Translations under genes and position numbers: made by a program | Part shown: one piece after another, positions 1 to 6,096 of the stretch | Layout: each line of letters opens with the position of its first letter | How positions within the stretch are numbered: position 1 is the stretch's first letter | NCBI GenBank assembly: GCA_937864895.1 | Contig: CALMDF010000105.1 | Location: 1 to 11,348 of the forward strand | DNA: 11,348 bases | Direction of reading: 5' to 3' | Source: an uncultured Holophagales bacterium | Lineage (GTDB): Bacteria > Acidobacteriota > Thermoanaerobaculia > UBA5066 | Notes under the pieces: model-generated | Database searches by the model: none | Seen by the model: the letters and a program-made list of their open reading frames with translations, nothing else | What the model was told of the DNA's origin: nothing

Positions 1-29
1 ACCGGCGCGTCGAGCTCGTGAAGCAGTAA
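1..29 (+). CDS. Possible C-terminal tail of an upstream plus-strand gene (partial)
   Basis: A frame entering from the left edge reads RRVELVKQ and ends at TAA (27-29). The codons are GC-rich at third positions, like the real genes here, and a REP-like palindrome begins 8 bases after the stop, a usual place for such elements. Only eight complete codons are visible, so product and even reality cannot be judged. If real, it is convergent with capA. Confidence 0.25.
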
Positions 30-37
30 CCGGAAAT

Positions 38-96
38 GGGGTCAGGCGTGAAATCGTGTATTGTTGAAAACAATACACGATTGCACGCCTGACCAC
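38..96 (+). repeat. REP-like palindrome, copy 1 (intergenic, 3' side of capA)
   Basis: A long inverted repeat: positions 40-65 pair with 69-94 around a GAA loop (66-68), 26 positions with a single mismatch (A51 opposite G83). The outer core is GGGGTCAGGCGTG and the inner part is AT-rich (AATCGTGTATTGTT). The same sequence recurs in opposite orientation at 1436-1504. Such elements are typical of REP/BIME sequences mobilised by REP-associated Y1 transposases (RAYT); no RAYT gene is in the window, so that link is inference. Lying just past the capA stop, its transcript would form a very stable stem, but no T-run follows on either side, so 3'-end protection is more likely than classical intrinsic termination. 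Confidence 0.8.
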
Positions 97-123
97 GCGC
101 CTCTCGCGTCCCCCGCCTCCCGG

Positions 124-1455
124 TCAGGGCGACGGAGCCGCCAGCTCCACCTCGCCGTACCAGCCCTTCCCGGCGATCTTCGTGCCGTAAGGCGTCGAGA
201 GTTTCTGCAGGAGCTCGACGATCTGCTGCGCGCGTTTCGTCGAGGCGAGCCGCGGCACGCCGTAGAGCGGCCCCTCGTCGTCGATCGTGACGGGGATCAA
301 CTCGATCCTCCGGAGCTTCCCGTCGCGGTACGTCATCCGCGCGACGACACTCTCCATCACCTCGCGGGGGTCGCGCCGGTCCCAGACGGAGACGTTCGTG
401 GGACGGGGCATCTCGGAGTCGCGCTGGTGGGGGAGGTCCGTGGGAATGACTTTCGGCGTCCGGTACTGGTAGATGAAGTTGCTGAGGCTGTAGAAGATCG
501 GCCGGCCGCCGCGGATCTCGATGCCCCGCAGGACATGCGGCCCGCTTCCCAGCACGGCGTCCGCCCCGGCGTCGATCGCCCTGCGGAAGGGGATCTCCTC
601 GTTCGGGGGCGTCCTGTCCTGGATGCCGTAGGCCCGCGAGTGGCTCACGTCGTGGACGTGGAGCGACACCATCACGCTTCCGTTTCGCCGCTTCGCGAGG
701 AGGATGTCCTCCTCCATCGCCTTCACGTCCCGCTCCTGAGGCCCCTCGACCGACTCGACCTTTCCGTCCTCCCGCGCGACGAGGACCGTCGCCGGGTCGA
801 TCGTCGCGACGCACGGCCCATCCGGGTCCGTACACCGGTCGCGGTCGGTCCAGTAGCGCATGTAGGAGAGGAGGGCCAGCCGCTCCTTCTGTCCCTGCAC
901 CCTCTTCGAGCCGGGCTGGTGCGCCTCGGCGAGCGTACGGCCCGCCCCGGCGTGCGCGATCCCGGAGAGGTCGAGCGCCCGAAGGCACTCCTTCAGCCCC
1001 TCGGGGCCGAAGTCGAGGGCGTGGTTGTTCGCCATGCTCACGAGGTTGATTCCGATCGCGGCGACCTCCCAGGCGAAATCGCGCGGGGCCCTGAAGTTGT
1101 AGAAGACCTTCTGGAGCTCGGGCCGCTCGTTGATCGAGAACTCGAGATTCCCGATCGCGACGTCCGACTCCTGGAGGATCCGGAGAAGGTTCTTCCGCTC
1201 CGGCTGTTCGAGGTGGCTGATCCGCTCGTTGAAGATCATGTCTCCGACGGCGGTGACGACGACGTCCCCCGGCTCCTCGCGAAGGAGCGCCGAGACGCGC
1301 GCGTCCCAGTCGACCTTCTCCGGCGCCTCGGCGGGCCGGATCTGGCGTTCGTAGACCGACCGCCCCTGGTCCCACCGGGGAGCCTCCGACGAGGCGTTCC
1401 CCGCGATACCGAGTCCGGCCAGGAGAACCAACGCCGGGGTCAGGCGTGCAATCAT
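124..1455 (-). CDS. capA-like: CapA-family (PGA_cap) metallophosphatase-like secreted protein
   Basis: 443 residues. An N-terminal signal-like segment (MIARLTPALVLLAGLGIAG, 1-19) leads into a CapA domain of the calcineurin-like phosphoesterase superfamily, associated with poly-gamma-glutamate capsule synthesis or export. Visible motifs: TAVGDMIF (68-75, GD metal site), GNLEFSI (102-108), MANNHALDFG (141-150), SLHVHD (264-269), GSGPHVLRGIE (303-313) and FYSLSNFIY (321-329). These match the family order GD, NLE, ANNH, LHxH, GPHV, NF; SLHVHD replaces the usual HWG-type motif. The ATG at 1455 was chosen because GGGAAGAG lies 7 bases upstream and the signal peptide follows at once; a GTG at 1494 has no such support. 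The start lies inside a REP-like repeat, so residues 1-7 (MIARLTP) are repeat-encoded. The gene follows the cyanophycinase-like gene on the same strand, probably co-transcribed. Family is clear; substrate is unknown. Confidence 0.88.
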   Translation of the reverse strand: MIARLTPALVLLAGLGIAGNASSEAPRWDQGRSVYERQIRPAEAPEKVDWDARVSALLREEPGDVVVTAVGDMIFNERISHLEQPERKNLLRILQESDVAIGNLEFSINERPELQKVFYNFRAPRDFAWEVAAIGINLVSMANNHALDFGPEGLKECLRALDLSGIAHAGAGRTLAEAHQPGSKRVQGQKERLALLSYMRYWTDRDRCTDPDGPCVATIDPATVLVAREDGKVESVEGPQERDVKAMEEDILLAKRRNGSVMVSLHVHDVSHSRAYGIQDRTPPNEEIPFRRAIDAGADAVLGSGPHVLRGIEIRGGRPIFYSLSNFIYQYRTPKVIPTDLPHQRDSEMPRPTNVSVWDRRDPREVMESVVARMTYRDGKLRRIELIPVTIDDEGPLYGVPRLASTKRAQQIVELLQKLSTPYGTKIAGKGWYGEVELAAPSP

Positions 1456-1504
1456 GTATTGTCTCTTCCCTTTTCTAATAATACACGATTTCACGCCTGA
1501 CCCC
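1436..1504 (-). repeat. REP-like palindrome, copy 2, overlapping the capA start
   Basis: An inverted repeat with arms 1436-1460 and 1480-1504 around a 19-base loop (1461-1479). Read on the minus strand, its first 25 bases are identical to 38-62 of copy 1, and its last 25 differ from 72-96 of copy 1 at two positions. The loop is 10 bases longer than the matching segment of copy 1. The same A-G mismatch occurs at the same stem position in both copies, and the mismatch defines an orientation: copy 2 is inverted relative to copy 1, so the two point towards each other across capA. Confidence 0.8.
1453..1504 (-). promoter_or_regulatory. capA translation-initiation hairpin (SD in loop, ATG in stem)
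   Basis: In the minus-strand transcript the loop contains AAAAGGGAAGAGAC, with GGGAAGAG (1470-1463) placed 7 bases before the ATG (1455-1453). The ATG sits in the 3' arm and pairs fully with the 5' arm: the position changed relative to copy 1 forms a G-U wobble, leaving one A-G mismatch in 25 pairs. Translation of capA should therefore need the stem to be opened, for example by ribosomes finishing the upstream gene, whose stop (1512-1510) lies just before the hairpin. The pairing is seen in the sequence; the regulatory effect is inferred. Confidence 0.5.
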
Positions 1505-1509
1505 GGCTC

Positions 1510-2370
1510 TCAGCGGCGGGTGCGAAGGTCGTAGGTTTCGCCGGGGAGGAGGAGGTGGAGGCGGAGGTCGCGGACGCCGAGGAGGTCCTGGCCGGTGTCG
1601 CGGGGATGGCGGGAGAGGCGGGAGCCCTTTGCGTCGAAGACCATGACGCCGCTCCGGCCGAGGACCTGGAGGGTGCCGTCGGGGCGGACCCAGATTGCGG
1701 TCTCCTCGTCGACGCCCACCCCGAGGAGGGCGGGGTTCTCGAGGACGACCGAGAGGAGGCGGTTCTGCCGCTGGCGCTTGATGAAGTGCTGGTCGACGAC
1801 GACGTCGGGAGGGAGGAAGCCGAGGCCGGCCCAGAGCTCGACGCTGCGGGTGGCGACCTGCGTGAAGACCCCCTCGCCGGTGATCATCCGGTCGCTCTGG
1901 CAGGCCGTGCCGGCGGAGGTCCCGCCGACCACGGCGCCGCTCGCGAAGGCGGCCACGATCGCGTCGCCGACGGGGGTGCCGAGGAGGGCGTTCGTGATCC
2001 GGATCTGGTCCCCGCCGCCGAAGAAGATGCCGCGGGCGTTCCGCGCGAGCACGGCCCAGTCGGCGCGGCCGGCGTCGGCCCTGCTGCGGATGCGGAGGGA
2101 GACGGCGTTCGTGCAGCCGTGCTCTTCGCGGAAGAGCTTCTCGTAGTAGTCCGCGGTGTCGGGCTCGGAGGAAGCCGTCGGGATGGCGACGATCGGGGCG
2201 TCCCTGCCGCCCGCCAGCTCGACGAACTTCGCCATGACCTCGGGCGGCTTGTCACCTCCGCCGATGAGGACGAGGTGCCCCCTCGCGGGCGCGTCGCCCG
2301 CGAGGGCGGCGGCGGAGAGGGCGGCGAGCAGGGCGATCGACAGCAGGGGGAGGAGGCGGGAGCGTGTCAT
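1510..2370 (-). CDS. Secreted cyanophycinase-like serine peptidase (family S51)
   Basis: 286 residues, close to cyanophycinase CphB length plus a signal peptide. The N-terminus (LLPLLSIALLAALSAAALAG, 6-25) is a clear signal sequence, so the enzyme should act outside the cytoplasm. Family S51 hydrolyses peptide-like bonds; cyanophycinases cleave the arginine-substituted polyaspartate cyanophycin to beta-Asp-Arg. Visible signature: LVLIGGGD (33-40), FFGGGDQ (116-122), nucleophile motif GGTSAG with Ser152, DQHF with His195, and GVGVDEETA (217-225) with Glu222. The Ser-His-Glu spacing resembles CphB's triad. The ATG at 2370 has GAGGGA about 5 bases upstream. It lies between the terminator of the receptor gene and capA and is likely the first gene of a two-gene unit. 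The true substrate may be another iso- or beta-linked peptide rather than cyanophycin. Confidence 0.88.
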   Translation of the reverse strand: MTRSRLLPLLSIALLAALSAAALAGDAPARGHLVLIGGGDKPPEVMAKFVELAGGRDAPIVAIPTASSEPDTADYYEKLFREEHGCTNAVSLRIRSRADAGRADWAVLARNARGIFFGGGDQIRITNALLGTPVGDAIVAAFASGAVVGGTSAGTACQSDRMITGEGVFTQVATRSVELWAGLGFLPPDVVVDQHFIKRQRQNRLLSVVLENPALLGVGVDEETAIWVRPDGTLQVLGRSGVMVFDAKGSRLSRHPRDTGQDLLGVRDLRLHLLLPGETYDLRTRR

Positions 2371-2427
2371 CCGGTTCCCTCGGCCGCCGGTCGGGTCTTG
2401 CCGGCGCGGGGCGGCCGTCGCGCCGGG

Positions 2428-2460
2428 AAAAGAGGGGGGGCGGCCACGGGCCGCCCCCCT
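2428..2460 (-). terminator. Intrinsic terminator of the TonB-receptor gene
   Basis: A near-perfect hairpin: GGGGGGCGGCC (2435-2445) pairs with GGCCGCCCCCC (2449-2459) across a 3-base loop, and a further G-T pair (2434/2460) extends it. On the minus strand it is followed immediately by TCTTTT (2433-2428). It begins 24 bases after the receptor's stop codon and ends 57 bases before the cyanophycinase-like start, separating the two transcription units. Confidence 0.85.
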
Positions 2461-2484
2461 GCGAAACGGAGGGAGGAGGGAGGG

Positions 2485-5241
2485 CTAGAAGCTGAAGCGC
2501 GCGCCGAGCCGGAACTGGCGCGGGGTCTCGATGCTGAGCGTGGCTCCGTAGGTCGAGTTCTTGCGCCACGTGCCGCTGCGATACTCGCCGTAGTAGTCGT
2601 CGATGGTGAGGGTCTCCCCGGTGTTCAGGACGTTGAAGCACTCGAGGGAGAGGTCGAGGCGGGTCTCGGCGCCGAGCTTCGTACCCCAGGCGAGCCGGAG
2701 GTCGAGGATGTTCCGGGCGTCGAGCTGCTCCGAGCCGCGCTCCGTCAGGAAGATGTAGCGGCCCGAAGCGGAGTTGCCGTCGAGGTAGCGCCGGACGTTG
2801 CCCTGGGGGGTCCAGTAGGTGCCGGAAAGGTAGGTGTACTGGCCGCTCGCGGCGAAGCCGAGCGGCAGGTCGACGGAGCCGGAGACCTTGAACTCCCACT
2901 CGTTGAACGAGGAGTCCATGTTCCCGTAGGCGTTCACGAGGCCGTTCCGGTCCTCGAGCTCGGGGGCATAGCCGTTGTTCTTGAGGACGTTCCCCTTCAG
3001 GTCCGTCCAGACGAGCGAGGAGCGAAGCTGCCAGCCCTGGCTGTAGCGCTTGTCGAAGCGGACGACGAAGGAGTCGTAGTCCCGCTCTCCCGGGTTGCCG
3101 GTGGTCAGCGACCAGACCGGGTCGCCGTTGAGGCTCCAGACCTCGAGCTCGCCGCCCGCGATCGGGTTCGGGATGCCGGTCACGCGCTCGTAGTCGTCGT
3201 TCGTGTTGACCATCCCCATGAGGCTGCGGAAGCGCCGGTTGATGTAGTCGGCGCCGATCGCCATGTCCCTGCCGAGCTGGTGCTCGATCGTGAGGAGTGC
3301 TTCGTCGACGTACGGGTGGTCGATGTTCCCCATCGTCGCGTAGTCCGGCACGGAGGCGCCGCAGTCGCCCCAGGCGCTGCCGTCCCAGTAGCAGTCGCCG
3401 TCGGGGATCGAGGCCTCTCCCGACGCCTCGCGGTCGTAGAGGTAGGTGTACATCGAGGAATGGTAGCGGCCCCAGTGAGCCTTGAGGGCGAGCCTGGCGT
3501 TGCCGAGGACGTCCCACGCGAAGCCGATGCGCGGGTCGACGAAGTCGGCCTCGTAGACGTCGGCGTCGCCGAAGCCCTCTCGCCAGCCGCCCTTGTAGTT
3601 CGTGTACCGCAGGCCGTAGTTGAGGGTGAAGCGGTTGATCCGCATCGAGTCCTGCGCGTAGGCGGTGAAGCCCTCGTTCTCGGCGTTGACGTCGTACTCG
3701 CCGTAGCCCGTCGAGCGCTCGTACCAGCCGCAGGTCGGGTCCTTCAGGTAGTTCGCGATCTGCTCTTCCTCGGTGTCACCCGGGCAGAGCGTCGAGTCGT
3801 CGAAGTAGGTGTACCCGCCGTTCCGGCGCCAGTTGTCGGTCGTGGAGGCCTTCTCGTAGAGGATCCCGATCTTGAACGAGTGCGAGTCGCTCTGCCCGAA
3901 GAGGCCGTCCTTGAAGAGGCTCCAGTTGACGTCTCCCGTCACCTTGTGCCGATGGTTCAGCTCCTGGATCCCCTGGTTCACGAGGGCGTAGCCCGTGTAC
4001 CCGTAGTAGTCCTCGTGCCCGGCGGTGCCGTGCCCGTTGTAGGGGAGGAAGTCGTCGTTGCCGTCGTAGCCGGTGACCTTCACGTTGAGGAAGCTCGACG
4101 AGCTGAGGATCGACTCCCAGTTCACGCCGAACGTCGCGTTCGGGCCGTCCTGCTTCGAGGTGGCCTCGGGGAACGTGTACCGGTCGATGCCCCGCCGCTC
4201 GTTCGTGACCTTGTCGTACTCGCCCATCGCGAAGATCCGGTTCTTCTCGTTCAGCTGGTAGGTCAGCTTGCCGAGGAAGCGGGGGATCTTCCGGTCGGAC
4301 GTGTCCATCGCGCCGACGGGCGTCGTCTCCTGGTGCCAGTACTCGACGCTGCCGAAGAACCAGAGCTTGTCCTTGGCGATCGGGCCGCCGAGGCTGAGGG
4401 CGTAGTCCTCGAAGGTGAAGGTCTCGTCATCCGTGTCGGGCGAGTTGTCGGAGACGAACGAGTCGGGCTGGTAGTAGGCCTCGAGCACCCCCTTGAACTC
4501 GTTTCCGCCCGACTTCGTGACGCCGTTGACGACGGCGCCGGTGTAGCCGCCGTACTCGGCGTTCGCGCCGAGGCCGGCAACCTGGATCTCCTCCATCCAC
4601 TGGATGCTCGGGAGGAGCCAGTAGTTGCCGCTCGCGGCGTCGCCGACGTTGACCCCGTCCATCGTGAAGGCGTTCTGGTTCGAGGTGGTGCCGCCGTAGG
4701 CGAGCATGCTGCTGCTGCTGGCCGAGGCCGACGAGTCGATGTTGACGCCCGGGGCCGACGCGAGAACCTGGTAGTAGTTGCGCGGGACGGCCTGCTTGTT
4801 GATGAAGTCCCCGCCGAAGCTCGTGGAGACCTTGTTCTCGACGACGCTCACGATCGGCGACTCGGCCGTCACGACGGCTTCGGCGGTGACGGAAGCGAGC
4901 GGGAGGAGGAGGTCGACGGCCATCGCCTGGCCCAGGCTCACCCGGATCCCGTCGCGGCGGACTTTCTTGAAGCCCTGGAGCTCGGCCTCGATGGAGTAGC
5001 TGCCAGGAGGCAGCGCGGGGAACCTCCAGCTGCCGCGGACGTCGGTGGTCGTCGTCATGCGGCCTTTCACGAGGGCGTTCGAGATGGCCGTGACCAGGAC
5101 GCCCGGCATGACGCCGCCTTCGGCGTCCTTGACGGTCCCCTGGACGCTGCCGGTGACCGTCCCCTGGGCGTTCGCGACGCCGGAGAGCCCGATCAACAGG
5201 ATCAGGGCGGCTCCCACGACCATGGAGAGCTTGCGTGGCAT
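2485..5241 (-). CDS. TonB-dependent outer-membrane receptor with N-terminal carboxypeptidase-regulatory-like domain
   Basis: 918 residues. The signal peptide (1-25, cleavage after ANA) is followed by a carboxypeptidase regulatory-like beta-sandwich (about 28-115: GTVKDAEGGVMPGVLV, then RGSWRFPALPPGSY), a plug domain (about 121-245: NAFTMDGVNVGD, AEYGGYTGAVVNGVTKSGGNEFKG) and a long beta-barrel ending in aromatic-terminated FRLGARFSF. This Oar-like layout is expanded in Acidobacteriota and resembles SusC-type receptors, importing large substrates using TonB energy. No SusD partner is visible. The ATG at 5241 has GGAGGAGGAG directly upstream and starts the signal peptide. An in-frame ATG at 5343, overlapping the stop of the GntR gene, would add 34 charged residues and is less likely. 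A Ser/Ala-rich patch (170-178) sits in the plug. A strong terminator follows. The substrate cannot be read from the sequence. Confidence 0.93.
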   Translation of the reverse strand: MPRKLSMVVGAALILLIGLSGVANAQGTVTGSVQGTVKDAEGGVMPGVLVTAISNALVKGRMTTTTDVRGSWRFPALPPGSYSIEAELQGFKKVRRDGIRVSLGQAMAVDLLLPLASVTAEAVVTAESPIVSVVENKVSTSFGGDFINKQAVPRNYYQVLASAPGVNIDSSASASSSSMLAYGGTTSNQNAFTMDGVNVGDAASGNYWLLPSIQWMEEIQVAGLGANAEYGGYTGAVVNGVTKSGGNEFKGVLEAYYQPDSFVSDNSPDTDDETFTFEDYALSLGGPIAKDKLWFFGSVEYWHQETTPVGAMDTSDRKIPRFLGKLTYQLNEKNRIFAMGEYDKVTNERRGIDRYTFPEATSKQDGPNATFGVNWESILSSSSFLNVKVTGYDGNDDFLPYNGHGTAGHEDYYGYTGYALVNQGIQELNHRHKVTGDVNWSLFKDGLFGQSDSHSFKIGILYEKASTTDNWRRNGGYTYFDDSTLCPGDTEEEQIANYLKDPTCGWYERSTGYGEYDVNAENEGFTAYAQDSMRINRFTLNYGLRYTNYKGGWREGFGDADVYEADFVDPRIGFAWDVLGNARLALKAHWGRYHSSMYTYLYDREASGEASIPDGDCYWDGSAWGDCGASVPDYATMGNIDHPYVDEALLTIEHQLGRDMAIGADYINRRFRSLMGMVNTNDDYERVTGIPNPIAGGELEVWSLNGDPVWSLTTGNPGERDYDSFVVRFDKRYSQGWQLRSSLVWTDLKGNVLKNNGYAPELEDRNGLVNAYGNMDSSFNEWEFKVSGSVDLPLGFAASGQYTYLSGTYWTPQGNVRRYLDGNSASGRYIFLTERGSEQLDARNILDLRLAWGTKLGAETRLDLSLECFNVLNTGETLTIDDYYGEYRSGTWRKNSTYGATLSIETPRQFRLGARFSF

Positions 5242-5243
5242 GA

Positions 5244-5257
5244 CTCCTCCTCCTTCC
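5244..5257 (-). promoter_or_regulatory. Strong ribosome binding site of the TonB-receptor gene
   Basis: On the minus strand GGAAGGAGGAGGAG lies two bases before the ATG at 5241, with several overlapping anti-SD matches at workable spacings. It supports this start over the in-frame ATG 102 bases upstream. Confidence 0.75.
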
Positions 5258-5339
5258 CGGGATCGGGCGGCGCCCGAGGACCCGTGGGCAGAAATTGCGT
5301 TCCGTTCGTTCGATTCCCGCCGCTTCCGCGCCGGGCGCT

Positions 5340-6026
5340 TCATGGGTGGTTCCTCATGGCGACGAGGAGGGTCCGGCCCGCCTCCTCGACGTGCCGCTTC
5401 ATGGCCGCGGCGGCCCGCTCGGGGTCGTGCGCGGCGAGGGACGCGATGATCTCGGCGTGCTCCTCGGCGTCGGGAGCCTCGCGCTCGGGGAGCGAGCTGA
5501 CGGCGATCTTCGGCACGTTGCTCCAGAGCATGGTCGGGAAGGCGGACCAGAGGTTGCCGAGGGTCCGCGCCAGGAAGGGCCGGCGGGACGCGGTGATGAT
5601 CGCCTCGTGGAACCTGCGATTCAGGTCGCGGTATTCCTTGAGACGCGCCGGGACCTCGCACCCGAGCATCCGTTCGTGGAGCGAGGTGAGCTCCTTCAGC
5701 TCCTCGGGGGTGATCGCCGTCGCGGCGTGGCGGGCCGCCATCGGTTCCAGGACGGCACGGCTGGCGTAGAGGTCCTCGGCGTCCTCGATCGAGAGCGTGA
5801 CGACGCGGATGCCGCGGTACGGCACGTGCTCGAGGAGCCCCTCGGACACGAGCTGCTTGAGCGCCTCGCGCACGGGAGTCTGGCTGACGCCCTCCTCGCG
5901 GGCGACGCTCTCCTGACGGAGCCAGTCGCCGGGACTGCGGCGCCCGTCGAGGATCTCGGTGCGAAGACGGTCTGCGACCCACTGACGAAGCTGTCGGTGC
6001 TTCTCGGTTCCCGCTCGCCCCTGCAT
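5340..6026 (-). CDS. GntR-family transcriptional regulator, FCD (FadR) subfamily
   Basis: 228 residues from the ATG at 6026. An N-terminal winged helix-turn-helix (about 10-76: RTEILDGRRSPGDWLRQ, EEGVSQTPVREALKQLVSEG, wing YRGIRV) is followed by an all-helical FCD effector domain (about 80-218). Likely metal/effector ligands follow the FCD pattern: NRRFH (N136, H140), EEHAEI (H190) and MKRHVEE (H212). FCD regulators usually sense organic acids, amino acids or sugar acids and repress adjacent catabolic or transport genes. The TonB receptor starts 98 bases downstream on the same strand and is the natural target. Upstream in-frame starts (ATG 6065, TTG 6077) lack an SD and would overlap the promoter-like patch, so 6026 is preferred though its own SD is weak. 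Effector unknown. Confidence 0.88.
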   Translation of the reverse strand: MQGRAGTEKHRQLRQWVADRLRTEILDGRRSPGDWLRQESVAREEGVSQTPVREALKQLVSEGLLEHVPYRGIRVVTLSIEDAEDLYASRAVLEPMAARHAATAITPEELKELTSLHERMLGCEVPARLKEYRDLNRRFHEAIITASRRPFLARTLGNLWSAFPTMLWSNVPKIAVSSLPEREAPDAEEHAEIIASLAAHDPERAAAAMKRHVEEAGRTLLVAMRNHP

Positions 6027-6036
6027 GATGTTCTCT

Positions 6037-6065
6037 ACATTATATATTTTGTTTCGGGTTGTCAT
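6037..6065 (-). promoter_or_regulatory. Putative promoter/operator of the GntR gene (AT-rich patch)
   Basis: In an otherwise very GC-rich window, the minus strand here reads ACAAAATATATAATGT (6052-6037), an imperfect palindrome (6 of 8 matches) containing a consensus TATAAT (6044-6039). An ATGACA (6065-6060) lies 15 bases upstream, a short -35 spacing. The ATG at 6026 is 12 bases beyond the -10, so the leader would be only a few bases. An operator role with autoregulation is inferred from the symmetry and from habits of the GntR family. Confidence 0.45.
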
Positions 6066-6096
6066 CTGGAATCGCAAATTGCTGACGGGTAGTTGT

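Noticed and set aside
61..1500. Open plus-strand frame antisense to capA
   Set aside because: Composition is Arg/Val/Asp-rich without motifs, and its start lies inside the first palindrome. capA on the other strand has a full conserved motif set.
38..1504. Repeat pair as a CRISPR remnant or insertion-sequence ends
   Set aside because: Only two copies, each itself a palindrome, in inverted orientation about 1.4 kb apart around a non-transposase gene; this fits REP-like elements better.
2252..3517. 421-codon minus-strand frame across the peptidase start and receptor C-terminus
   Set aside because: It crosses a strong terminator and two genuine genes in another frame; composition is Arg/Pro/Leu-rich without domains.
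4705..4735. Run of near-identical Ser codons (GCTGCTGCTG on plus) as a simple repeat or phase-variation tract
   Set aside because: Short, in a triplet register that keeps the frame, and within a Ser/Ala-rich plug segment; no sign of phase variation.
1555..5769. 1404-codon open frame on the plus strand
   Set aside because: It is antisense to the peptidase, receptor and regulator genes, which have clear motifs. The product is a repetitive Val/Asp/Glu/Arg/Ala-rich string with no domain, as expected from high-GC antisense frames.
5242..5982. Minus-strand extension of the receptor frame through the GntR gene
   Set aside because: It overlaps the GntR coding region in another frame and is Arg-rich nonsense; the signal peptide and SD fix the start at 5241.
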